Source: Methanobacterium sp.
Lineage (GTDB): Archaea > Methanobacteriota > Methanobacteria > Methanobacteriales > Methanobacteriaceae
Length of the DNA stretch: 28,643 nucleotides
Assembly: GCA_003162115.1 (NCBI GenBank)
Contig: PMMV01000021.1
Span: 1-28,643, forward strand
Reading direction: 5' to 3'
Made by a program: the position numbers and the translations under genes. Every line of letters begins with the position of its first letter. Positions within the stretch are counted from its first letter, which is position 1. Shown here in pieces: positions 8,348 through 16,056 of this stretch. A model generated the notes under the pieces. That model saw only the letters and a program-made list of their open reading frames with translations, was not told the DNA's origin and did no database searches.

Positions 8348-9310
8348 ATGGTAAGTGCAAGTACGTTTTCACTGAAATTGAGGCTCTTTTTAGCCACAAT
8401 TTTTCTATTCGGAATTCTTTACGTCATAATAATGCTTATAAGTTCATACTTTGGATTTGGAGGTCCTCTAATATTTGCCTTCTTTGGTATTGTAGTGGTA
8501 TTTATACAGTACTTGGTTGGACCGAAGATGGTAGAGACTATGATGCACGTACACTACGTATCAGAACAGGAAGCACCAAATTTACATGCTATGGTTGAAG
8601 ACCTGGCAATGAAAGCAGGGATAAAAAAACCAAAAGTAGGAGTTGCTGAAATAAATGTGCCAAATGCATTTGCCTTTGGTAGGAGCAAAGGAGATGCGAG
8701 GATCTGTGTGACCAGAGGTATTTTAAAACTTCTTGATAAGGAAGAACTTGAAGCAGTGCTAGGACACGAGATGTCACATGTAAGACACAGCGATATGGCT
8801 GTGATGACTTTAATAAGTGTTGTTCCTTTGATATGTTACTACATATTTATAAGTACACTATTTTCTGGAAGGAACAACAATGGAGGGGGTGCAATTGTTG
8901 GAATTGCCGCTCTTGGAGCTTATTTAGTGGGGCAACTTTTGGTTTTATTCGTTTCACGTTCAAGAGAATATTACGCAGATCAGGGTAGTATTGAACTCGG
9001 AGGTAAGCCTCATAAATTGGCAAGTGCCCTTTATAAATTAGTTTACGGATCTGCAACGGCAAACAAAGATGAAGTAAAAGAAGTTGAAGGTTTGAAAGCT
9101 TTCTTTGTAAACGATATATCCGATGCAGGAAACGAAATAAACGATCTTCAGCAGCTAGACGTCAACATGGACGGAGTTATTAGTGAAGAAGAGCTTTCAA
9201 GGCTCAGATATTCCGATACCAGTATAAGTACTGGACAAAGTATAATGGAATTGTTATCAACACATCCAAATATGGTTAAAAGAGTCAAAAGGTTATCTGA
9301 ACTAGCTTAA
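8348..9310 (+). CDS. htpX: HtpX-type M48 zinc metalloprotease with EF-hand loop
   Basis: This is a membrane-bound protease that degrades misfolded membrane proteins. Two N-terminal membrane segments (about 11-33 and 38-57) precede the zinc motif HEMSH at 140-144; the third zinc ligand is Glu207 in SREYYAD. Two more hydrophobic segments lie at about 151-172 and 181-201. The C-terminal STHPNMVKRV (304-313) is typical of HtpX. Between the catalytic part and that tail sits DVNMDGVISEEE at 271-282, a full EF-hand calcium loop with ligands at positions 1, 3, 5, 9 and 12 and the Gly at 6. The 320-residue length is slightly above bacterial HtpX because of this insert. An AGGAGATG site at 8336-8343 supports the ATG. 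Confidence 0.95.
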   Translation: MVSASTFSLKLRLFLATIFLFGILYVIIMLISSYFGFGGPLIFAFFGIVVVFIQYLVGPKMVETMMHVHYVSEQEAPNLHAMVEDLAMKAGIKKPKVGVAEINVPNAFAFGRSKGDARICVTRGILKLLDKEELEAVLGHEMSHVRHSDMAVMTLISVVPLICYYIFISTLFSGRNNNGGGAIVGIAALGAYLVGQLLVLFVSRSREYYADQGSIELGGKPHKLASALYKLVYGSATANKDEVKEVEGLKAFFVNDISDAGNEINDLQQLDVNMDGVISEEELSRLRYSDTSISTGQSIMELLSTHPNMVKRVKRLSELA

Positions 9311-9326
9311 GTTAATTCAAAATATC

Positions 9327-9359
9327 TTTTTTTATTTTTTTATTTTAAATAATTTTTTT
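9327..9359 (+). terminator. oligo-T tracts after htpX
   Basis: T7 at 9327-9333, T7 at 9335-9341 and a further T7 near 9353-9359 fill the gap between convergent htpX and the YwbE-like gene. They are likely termination sites for htpX. Confidence 0.45.
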
Positions 9360-9388
9360 AAATTGGAATATCAGTCCTCAATATGCTT

Positions 9389-9586
9389 TTATTTATTTAT
9401 AACTTCCTGAACCCTCCCAACCTGCCCATTTTGTAATCTTACTTTAATTCCATGAGTATGAAATGATTTCTTGGTCAATAAATCTTTAACTATTCCTTTA
9501 GTCCTTTTTCCAGTTCGCTGATCTTTCTTCAGTACAATATAAACCTCAGATCCCACTTTAATATTTTTCCTATTTTGTCCGTTCAT
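9389..9586 (-). CDS. YwbE-like (DUF2196) small basic protein
   Basis: The 65-residue protein begins MNGQNRKNIKVGSEVYIVLK and contains LKKDQRTGKRTKGIV and HGIKVRLQNGQVGRVQEV, closely matching the bacterial YwbE family of about 65 residues. It is basic and looks like a small SH3-like beta-barrel, so nucleic acid binding is plausible, but no function is established. The start at 9586 was chosen because the family begins at this Met. An in-frame ATG at 9640 has a better ribosome site (GGAAGGTG) and would add 18 residues, so the longer form cannot be excluded. It lies 94 bases downstream of the S26-like peptidase gene on the same strand and may be the end of the aroD unit. Confidence 0.8.
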   Translation of the reverse strand: MNGQNRKNIKVGSEVYIVLKKDQRTGKRTKGIVKDLLTKKSFHTHGIKVRLQNGQVGRVQEVINK

Positions 9587-9680
9587 TAAACCACTTTCTA
9601 AATATACACATCTTAAATTATCAATAATTATATTTAACATAATCTGCACCTTCCAAGGCGTATACCTTATCAAAAAGAAT

Positions 9681-10334
9681 TTATTCAATAACCTTAACAA
9701 CACCAATGACATTATTTGTTGGAAGCCAAGTGTTTAATGGTGTTTTTTTTACTGTAACAGTTTCTACTGTACCATTGGGAAGAGTTGTTTCATTGTTAAA
9801 TATCTCTACATTCTTATTGTCGCTCGTCAGGTAAACTTGATTAGCATCTATAATAGAAAGCCTTTTTACTATTAAGCCGTATGTAGGGTGTACAGCAACT
9901 ACTATATCTCCAACCTTTAAATTATTAGTTTTGAGTACGATTATTTCCTGTCCATCTTGTAGTGTAGGAACCATTGATGTGCCATTTACAGTTGCAGGCA
10001 TTGGTAACTGATCGGTGCCGAATTGTGACGAAATCTTAACGTTCGCATTATAATTGTACTTAGATGCTATATTCTTAACATCTGATTTGATGCTGTTAAC
10101 TGTACTGTTTGAAGATTCAACATCACTAGTCGATTTGTCTTTTATCTTTTGAATCATTTCTTGTGGAATTGAGCCATATAACATAGTTTGATAGTTAATG
10201 TCGGTATTTGTTCCGTTTGTATTTATTACAATATTAATATTATTCGTATCTAAACCATTGTAGATTGCAGAAGCTGCGACTGCAATTACTATTATTGATA
10301 GTAATCCTAAAATCAGCCAATTTGTTGATCTCAT
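9681..10334 (-). CDS. S24/S26-family signal-peptidase-like serine protease
   Basis: The 217-residue protein has one N-terminal membrane segment (about 6-26), then a polar, Asn/Ser/Thr-rich spacer of some 90 residues, and a C-terminal peptidase-like part. NGTSMVPTLQDGQ (117-129) is the box around the catalytic serine (Ser120), and VKRL (156-159) supplies the probable general-base Lys157, as in bacterial type I signal peptidases rather than the Ser-His archaeal Sec11 type. LKVGDIVV (139-146) is also typical. The serine lies far from the membrane anchor in sequence, unlike standard signal peptidases, where it follows the segment closely. The substrate is unknown. A GGTGAGGT site directly precedes the ATG, and the gene starts 14 bases after the aroD stop codon, so the two are cotranscribed. 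Confidence 0.85.
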   Translation of the reverse strand: MRSTNWLILGLLSIIVIAVAASAIYNGLDTNNINIVINTNGTNTDINYQTMLYGSIPQEMIQKIKDKSTSDVESSNSTVNSIKSDVKNIASKYNYNANVKISSQFGTDQLPMPATVNGTSMVPTLQDGQEIIVLKTNNLKVGDIVVAVHPTYGLIVKRLSIIDANQVYLTSDNKNVEIFNNETTLPNGTVETVTVKKTPLNTWLPTNNVIGVVKVIE

Positions 10335-10348
10335 ACCTCACCGGGAAT

Positions 10349-11008
10349 TTACAATTTATCTAAAAAATTCTTAGTTGTCTGGATATCAAGCTGACCTGGA
10401 GCTGATATATTATCAAGTGAAGCGAATGTAATTGGAGAACCGAAAAGTGGGGCCACAACCCTTGTATATCTGCCTATATCACCCATTGCGATGCCCACTG
10501 TTTTTTCTACTCTTGATAAAACATTTAAAACAACAAGAGTATCTGATATGTTTTTTGGCATCACAGCAAATTTAGCTATGTCTCCAAGCCTTTTTTCTCG
10601 ATTTACTACATCTAAAAGAAAATCAAGTGGTGGTGTCTTTTTAAAATCATGATAGGAAATAATAGTAGATTTAGATGCTTTAATAACTTTATTCATGTGA
10701 TCTAAATCTGTTTCAAGTTCGATATCGATTATATCAGCATGTTTGGCAGCTGTCAGTAAAATTTCAGTCCTTTCAGACTCAGAACCCTTGAAAAATCCAC
10801 CTTCATCGATTTTTCTATTAGTTGCAATTAAAGGCTGGTTAATATCTTTAATGATGTTTAAAACGTCATCAGGATTGGGATAATCCATTGCATCGATACG
10901 GAATTCAACCAAATCTGCACCGGCATCAAAAGAATTTTTAGCGGCTTGGATAACAGTTTTATAGGTTTTTTCAAAAATCGGTACACATATCTTTGTTTTA
11001 TCGTACAA
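10349..11008 (-). CDS. aroD: 3-dehydroquinate dehydratase, type I
   Basis: The enzyme forms 3-dehydroshikimate from 3-dehydroquinate in the shikimate pathway through a Schiff base. The 219 residues show the type I signature: VEFRID with Glu35 and Arg37, Arg65, the catalytic His120 in SYHDF, the Schiff-base Lys146 in AKFAV, Arg183 before the GS pair at 190-191, and PGQ at 204-206. The start is TTG: an in-frame TGA lies only three codons upstream and the protein aligns from this point with the family N-terminus (KICVPI). A GGAG and a GTGATGG lie just upstream; the ATG in that stretch is in another frame and closes within six codons. aroE, the next pathway step, lies about 5 kb away in this window. 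Confidence 0.95.
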   Translation of the reverse strand: MYDKTKICVPIFEKTYKTVIQAAKNSFDAGADLVEFRIDAMDYPNPDDVLNIIKDINQPLIATNRKIDEGGFFKGSESERTEILLTAAKHADIIDIELETDLDHMNKVIKASKSTIISYHDFKKTPPLDFLLDVVNREKRLGDIAKFAVMPKNISDTLVVLNVLSRVEKTVGIAMGDIGRYTRVVAPLFGSPITFASLDNISAPGQLDIQTTKNFLDKL

Positions 11009-11262
11009 TTTCCATCACAACTCCTATTTTCATATTCCCTATCCATATTAGAAGATTTGAGGTATTAAAAGTTTGAATGTAATTTATATTTTGGTATTGA
11101 TAATAGATAATAATATGCAACATGGAAAATCTTGGTCACACATAGTATTTGAGATATATACAAAAATCTATAAAAATAAGTTCCTCCAATATAGCCCTAT
11201 ATCTATTATAATGAATTACAAGAAAATTAAAAAGGATAGATAAATATCAGATAGAGTAACAG

Positions 11263-11358
11263 ATGATTTTATTTAATAAAAATGGTTGTTTGATGTGTGA
11301 TCTATGCAACTCCTATTATGCTTCTATCCCAACTGAGAACAACATGAATGAAAGGTGA
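11263..11358 (+). CDS. possible 31-residue Cys-containing leader peptide
   Basis: An ATG at 11263 opens a 31-codon frame with GCLMCDLC (C-x2-C-x2-C). It ends in a TGA that lies inside the AGGTGATCC ribosome site of the next gene, so a ribosome finishing here would be positioned for restart at 11363. An in-frame TAA sits one codon upstream of the ATG. The ribosome site for the small frame is poor. It may be a small protein or a leader, or chance; I recognise no family. Confidence 0.25.
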   Translation: MILFNKNGCLMCDLCNSYYASIPTENNMNER

Positions 11359-11362
11359 TCCC

Positions 11363-12085
11363 TTGAAGTTAACATCTATTGGTGCAGATATTTCAGGAAA
11401 TGATGTTTCCTGCAGCTACAGCTTGATAAAAAACATTGAAAATGATATACATAAACTCTTGGATATTGGAGCACATAAAGCAGCTTTAACGAATATCACC
11501 GGAGATGATATTGTTATAAGTGCATTTGTACATGATAATGACCTTGAAATTATTAACAAAGCCATAGTTCAGATTCTCAAAGAAAACGCAGAGGATATCG
11601 GGGATATAGCTGGAATATCAAAGACACCTAAAGGTGCCGGTGAAGGTATATCCTATGCAGAAGCTAGTATAAGTCAGGATCGTTATCCTGACGCTGTCAT
11701 ACTAGCCTTTGATACCTATGGGGGAGAACCCTTCGTTAAGAATGTTGTTAAATCTTCATTTGATGCTGCTACTGGCATGGACAATGTAACAGATATAGGT
11801 GGTGGAGCAAATGGAATCGTTAAAATCCCCGGTGTAGGATATGTTTCAGATGAAACAGATGATCCAGTTGTTGCTGCAACCATTGAAGACATAGAAAGTG
11901 TTGGTGTAGTAGCAGGGGCCATGGTAGGAGCAGCACTCGGAAACAAAAATGTTTACTTAGTAAAAAGGGGAACACCCTCCTATGTCATCCCGGGTAGTGT
12001 TATTTTGTCTGTTTCTGCTTATATGAACGGTAACGTTATGGATCTGGCTGTTCCACTTGCAGAAAGGATGAGGATTTTAGGATAG
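11363..12085 (+). CDS. conserved methanogen protein of unknown function upstream of sucD
   Basis: I do not recognise a family with certainty. The 240-residue product is acidic, without signal peptide or membrane helix, and rich in glycine in its second half: DIGGGANGIVKIPGVGYVSD (about 144-163) and GVVAGAMVGAALG (181-193), which look like small-molecule binding loops. The clean reading frame and composition mark a real gene. An ATG at 11348 would add five residues, but AGGTGATCC at 11353-11361, an almost perfect match to the 16S anti-SD, lies within those codons and points to the TTG at 11363. sucD follows 69 bases later on the same strand, so joint transcription is likely. A metabolic role near succinyl-CoA or cofactor synthesis is a guess from context. 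Confidence 0.75.
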   Translation: MKLTSIGADISGNDVSCSYSLIKNIENDIHKLLDIGAHKAALTNITGDDIVISAFVHDNDLEIINKAIVQILKENAEDIGDIAGISKTPKGAGEGISYAEASISQDRYPDAVILAFDTYGGEPFVKNVVKSSFDAATGMDNVTDIGGGANGIVKIPGVGYVSDETDDPVVAATIEDIESVGVVAGAMVGAALGNKNVYLVKRGTPSYVIPGSVILSVSAYMNGNVMDLAVPLAERMRILG

Positions 12086-12154
12086 ATTACAATTATAAAA
12101 TTTGTAATTATTGAAGTTATAAACAGATTGTATTAAAACTAAGGGTGTGATAAT

Positions 12155-13015
12155 GTGATAATTCTTGATGAAAACACCAGATGTGTTGTGCAAGGAATTA
12201 CAGGTAAGCAGGGGTCGTTTCACACTGAACAGATGCTCAACTACCAAACCAAAATAGTTGCAGGAACAAGTCCTGGTAAGGGGGGACAAAACTTTAAAGA
12301 ACTCCCAATCTACAATTCCATTGAAAAAGCTAGGCAAGAACTGGATATTAATGCATCCATAATATTTGTTCCAGCACCCTTTGCTAAAGACGCGGCATTT
12401 GAAGCTATATCCCAGCTTGATCTTGCAGTAATTATTACAGAACACATACCAGTACACGACTCTATGGAAATAGTTGAATATGCAAAAAGAGAAAAAACAA
12501 CAATCATAGGTCCCAACACTCCCGGAATAATAAGCCCGGGTATCGGAAAACTCGGAATTATGCCAACTCACATCTTCAACGAAGGGAACATAGGAATAGT
12601 TTCAAGAAGTGGAACTCTGACTTATGAAGTTGCAAACCAAATAACCAATGCTGGAATGGGCCAGAGTACATGTATAGGGATCGGTGGAGATCCAGTTGTT
12701 GGGTTAGACTTTGCAGATGTTCTTTTAATGTTTGAAAATGATGATGACACAGCAGCTATGGTTATGATAGGTGAGATTGGTGGCAATGCAGAAGAAAAAG
12801 CAGCAGAATTTATAAATAAAAATATCACCAAACCTGTTGTAGCTTACATTGCAGGTGTGACAGCACCACCTGGTAAACGTATGGGACATGCAGGTGCAAT
12901 AATTGAAGGGAATAGTGGTACTGCATCAAGTAAAATTGATGCACTTGAAAATTCTGGCGTCTATGTAGCAGAAAGGCCATCTGAAATTGCAGATAAAATA
13001 TGGGAGCTCTTATAG
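12155..13015 (+). CDS. sucD: succinyl-CoA ligase alpha subunit
   Basis: The alpha subunit of ADP-forming succinyl-CoA synthetase binds CoA and carries the phosphohistidine. Over its 286 residues the protein shows [10 protein letters not shown] (15-24) in the CoA-binding Rossmann domain, GPNTPG (119-124), SRSGTLTYE (150-158), GIGGDPV (175-181), GEIGG (206-210) and GHAGAI at 244-249 with the active His245. In Methanobacteriales it serves the incomplete reductive TCA route that leads to 2-oxoglutarate. The beta subunit gene sucC is not adjacent. The start is GTG at 12155: the ATG two bases earlier is followed at once by TGA. A GGTGTGAT stretch upstream serves as ribosome site. Confidence 0.96.
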   Translation: MIILDENTRCVVQGITGKQGSFHTEQMLNYQTKIVAGTSPGKGGQNFKELPIYNSIEKARQELDINASIIFVPAPFAKDAAFEAISQLDLAVIITEHIPVHDSMEIVEYAKREKTTIIGPNTPGIISPGIGKLGIMPTHIFNEGNIGIVSRSGTLTYEVANQITNAGMGQSTCIGIGGDPVVGLDFADVLLMFENDDDTAAMVMIGEIGGNAEEKAAEFINKNITKPVVAYIAGVTAPPGKRMGHAGAIIEGNSGTASSKIDALENSGVYVAERPSEIADKIWELL

Positions 13016-13155
13016 AATTTTTTTAAAACTATTACTAGATAAAAATATGAAAGTTACCTAGTGATGACCAATTTTTAATATTTAGAAATTAATATTAATA
13101 TTTGAAAAATATTATAACATTTATTTTTACACAAAAGTTTTTAGAGTGAATAAAA

Positions 13156-14364
13156 ATGCTAGAAGAGAAAGAAATAATAAAAAGACTATTGAATGGAGAA
13201 ATTAAACTCCATGAGATAGAAAAATATACAGAAAATATAGAAAAATCTGTGGATATACGTAGAAAGTTTTGTGAAGCCGTATCAAACACAAATTTGGATC
13301 ATCTATCTGAATACTCACTTTCAATGGAAGATGCCCTTAAAAGGAATATAGAAAATCCTATAGGAACTGTTCAAATACCAGTTGGAATTGCTGGACCCCT
13401 TGAAGTTCATGGAGAACATGCCGAAGGTAATTATTACGTTCCATTAGCAACATCAGAGGGTGCTCTAGTAGCATCTGTTAACCGAGGATTTTCTGTTATA
13501 AAATCAGCAGGTGGAGTAACAGCCAGAATAATTGACGATAAAATGACAAGGGCACCTGTAATCAAAACAAAATCTGTTGCAGAAGCCTTAAAAATAAAAA
13601 ATTGGATAATGGAACATTTTGAGGATCTTAAGGAAGCTGCAGAACAAACAACAGGACATGGAAAGCTTGTTAAAATAGATCCTGTTGTGGTGGTTGGAAA
13701 ATACGTTTATCCCCGGTTTGTCTACACCACAGGAGATAGTATGGGTATGAACATGGTTACCATAGCAACTGATAATGCCCTTGAAATCCTAATTAAAGAA
13801 ACTTCAGCCCATATTATAGCCCTCAGTGGAAATCTCTGTGTAGATAAAAAACCATCAGCACTGAATCTAATTGAAGGCAGGGGTAAATCTATTATTGCAG
13901 AAATTAATATTCCAAGGGATGTTGTTGAAAGGAAACTTAAAACAACTCCTGAAGCAATTGTAGAAGTTAATATCACAAAAAATCTTATAGGATCTGCAAT
14001 TGCAGGTAGTATGGGTTTTAATGCACAGTACGCCAATATGATAGGTGCAATATTTCTTGCAACCGGCCAGGATGAAGCCCACATAGTGGAGGGAAGCCTA
14101 GGTATAACTGTTGCTGAAGTAATTAATGGAGACCTTTACTTCTCAGTAACACTTCCAGATGTGCCGATTGCTACTATTGGAGGTGGCACAAGACTTGAAA
14201 CAGCTCGCGAATGCCTAAATATAATGGGGGTTTATGGTGCAGGAAAAGTTGGGAAATTTGCAGAGATCGTATCAGGAACAGTTTTAGCAGGTGAACTTTC
14301 ATTGATTGGTGCACTGGCTGCAGGTCACCTAGCAAGAGCACATAAGGATCTTGGTAGGGGATAA
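13156..14364 (+). CDS. hmgA: 3-hydroxy-3-methylglutaryl-CoA reductase, class I
   Basis: It makes mevalonate from HMG-CoA with NADPH, the committed step to archaeal isoprenoid lipids. The 402 residues contain ENPIGTVQIPVGIAGPL (66-82), the catalytic Glu101 in TSEGALVAS, the NADP-binding DSMGMNM (194-200), Lys231 in DKKPSALN, Asp306 in GQDEAH, IGGGT (341-345) and the C-terminal GHLARAH with His396. These match the class I type of eukaryotes and archaea; there is no membrane domain, so the enzyme is soluble. The protein stops soon after His396 and so lacks the region phosphorylated in animals. GAGTGA before the ATG is the ribosome site. It follows sucD with a 140-base AT-rich gap. Confidence 0.97.
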   Translation: MLEEKEIIKRLLNGEIKLHEIEKYTENIEKSVDIRRKFCEAVSNTNLDHLSEYSLSMEDALKRNIENPIGTVQIPVGIAGPLEVHGEHAEGNYYVPLATSEGALVASVNRGFSVIKSAGGVTARIIDDKMTRAPVIKTKSVAEALKIKNWIMEHFEDLKEAAEQTTGHGKLVKIDPVVVVGKYVYPRFVYTTGDSMGMNMVTIATDNALEILIKETSAHIIALSGNLCVDKKPSALNLIEGRGKSIIAEINIPRDVVERKLKTTPEAIVEVNITKNLIGSAIAGSMGFNAQYANMIGAIFLATGQDEAHIVEGSLGITVAEVINGDLYFSVTLPDVPIATIGGGTRLETARECLNIMGVYGAGKVGKFAEIVSGTVLAGELSLIGALAAGHLARAHKDLGRG

Positions 14365-14499
14365 TGTTGTCCTATTTTTAAAATTCTATATTTTTTTCTA
14401 AATTTATTTATAGATTGGATGATTTGAAAACTAAAAATTAAAAGCATTCTAACAAGAATAATATATAAACAACTTTAAATTTGAGGAGAATTTCTAATA

Positions 14500-15078
14500 A
14501 TGAAACTTTCTGAATTTATACAGGAATATCTTAGTATGAGCCGTTATGTGGCTCTAGGAACCTTAGACGGCATATTAGCAGTTATGGGTGTTACTTTAGC
14601 TGCCAGTGGAGTAGCTAGTGCAGGGGGATTAGACATTCCAAATTATGTAATTGGTCTTACAGGTCTCAGTGGAGGTATAGCTCTTTCATTATCAAATGCT
14701 TTCGGATCATTTATAGGTGAAAGAGCTGAAGAAGCCCGTAATCTAAGGGAACTTGAACAGAAAATGGTAATTGAAGAAGGAGCTCTTGACGACACAGTCA
14801 TACACAGGCAGGCAAAAAAAAGGGTTTACATGAGTATGTTCACACATGGTTTCTCAAGTTTTACAGGTTCATTTGTACCTGTTTTGCCATTTATTTTAAT
14901 TGCCAGTAGAACCACTGCAACTTTGACTACTATAACTCTCTGTTTCTTTGCACTAGTAATATTAGGTATATATTTAGGAAAGGTATCAAGAAAAAGTCTA
15001 CTGAAGACTAGTTTTGAAATCGTGCTTATTGGAATCCTTATCGGTGTTGTGAGCTTTTTGATAAGCGGTGGGCGTTAA
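14500..15078 (+). CDS. VIT/CCC1-type membrane protein (TIGR00267-like)
   Basis: The 192-residue protein has hydrophobic segments near 17-40, 48-70, 122-136, 139-160 and 168-188, the pattern of the VIT1/CCC1 family of Fe2+/Mn2+ transporters. Between the second and third segments lies GERAEEARNLRELEQK (73-88), the Glu-rich loop that in plant VIT1 binds metal before transport. The early DGILAVMGVT segment (23-32), with an acidic residue in the membrane, is also typical. A role in divalent metal export or storage is inferred from the family. A GAGGAG site at 14483-14488 precedes the ATG. It is a single gene between hmgA and a convergent minus-strand pair. Confidence 0.88.
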   Translation: MKLSEFIQEYLSMSRYVALGTLDGILAVMGVTLAASGVASAGGLDIPNYVIGLTGLSGGIALSLSNAFGSFIGERAEEARNLRELEQKMVIEEGALDDTVIHRQAKKRVYMSMFTHGFSSFTGSFVPVLPFILIASRTTATLTTITLCFFALVILGIYLGKVSRKSLLKTSFEIVLIGILIGVVSFLISGGR

Positions 15079-15110
15079 AAAAATTCATGGAATATTTATT
15101 TCAGATTTTA

Positions 15111-15118
15111 TTTTTTTT
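15111..15118 (+). terminator. oligo-T after VIT-like gene
   Basis: T8 at 15111-15118 lies about 33 bases past the VIT-like gene's stop codon, in the gap to the convergent hydrolase gene. Confidence 0.4.
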
Positions 15119-15141
15119 AATTGTTTGACATAAAGATAGGA

Positions 15142-15990
15142 TTATACGCCAAGATCTATGTTGTAAATATTTTCTATATTGGTTACATGAATAAGGTATG
15201 CATCCTCTTCATCGATTAATCCTTGCTTTAAAAGTTCAAGAGTGCGTCTAGGAACAGTTTTTGGGCCTAAAACCGCACCAGGTCGGGTTTTATCATCAAG
15301 GTAATCTGTCTCCATCAAGAAATTTTTACCCTTTTTCAATCCTGTTTTAACAACATCTTTAGTTGCTATTAAAGATGGTGTGAGTCCATGATTTTCTTTT
15401 TCAAGAACAAAAGCTCCTGAGAAATGTTTAATTACCATGTTTCTTGGAATATTTACTTTATCGGCCATTTGAGCGAATTCTAAAAATTGTTCAGAACCAG
15501 CACTTTCGGTATGAAGTTGAACAGGACATTCCACATCTTTTGCCAGTTCCATGGAGTAGGAAATAAGCCTGTTGTGAACTTCTAGTTCTTGAGGAGACAC
15601 ATCATAATGAGGTCTTCCCACTTCCCCTATAGCAACCGCCTTTCCATCTAAAACAAGTTTCTGAGCATTTTTAAGTGCATCTCGCATTTGTAACTCTGCA
15701 GTCTCGAGATTCATACCAGCTTTTACTCTACGGGAGAGTTCTGCAGGGTGAGCACCAACTACAGCAAAGGCTCTGACATCAGTATCCCTGTTTATTTCGT
15801 CCACATATCTTATAACCAGTTCCATTGCATCTTTGAAACTGCAATTCTCATTTACAGTCCATGTAGGCTTGTTGGGAATTATCATAAAGCTGCCACCAGC
15901 CCTGTGAAATTTATTGGCAACTTCGATCGGTCCTTCACCATTTAAAGGATCAACATGTATATGGTTGTCTGTTACTGGAATATTTTTCAT
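15142..15990 (-). CDS. TatD-related metal-dependent hydrolase
   Basis: The 282-residue protein has the full set of TIM-barrel amidohydrolase metal ligands: DNHIHVD with His10 and His12, Glu123 in AIGEVGRPH, His160 in QLHTE, His189 in IKHFSG and Asp229 in METDY. This matches the TatD branch, whose bacterial members are metal-dependent DNases; archaeal relatives are mostly untested. There is no signal peptide. The start has only a weak upstream ribosome site. The gene lies 66 bases after aroE on the same strand, so both are probably on one transcript, though a functional link to shikimate synthesis is not evident. Confidence 0.88.
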   Translation of the reverse strand: MKNIPVTDNHIHVDPLNGEGPIEVANKFHRAGGSFMIIPNKPTWTVNENCSFKDAMELVIRYVDEINRDTDVRAFAVVGAHPAELSRRVKAGMNLETAELQMRDALKNAQKLVLDGKAVAIGEVGRPHYDVSPQELEVHNRLISYSMELAKDVECPVQLHTESAGSEQFLEFAQMADKVNIPRNMVIKHFSGAFVLEKENHGLTPSLIATKDVVKTGLKKGKNFLMETDYLDDKTRPGAVLGPKTVPRRTLELLKQGLIDEEDAYLIHVTNIENIYNIDLGV

Positions 15991-16056
15991 TATAACACAT
16001 TTTATTCATTATTTTTAATTAAATTTTTCTAAATTTAACAATAAATATAGTTTTTA

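Noticed and set aside
12077..12571. Minus-strand frame of 164 codons overlapping sucD
   Set aside because: Its Cys-, Phe- and Tyr-rich product looks like a reverse-strand shadow of the clearly conserved sucD.
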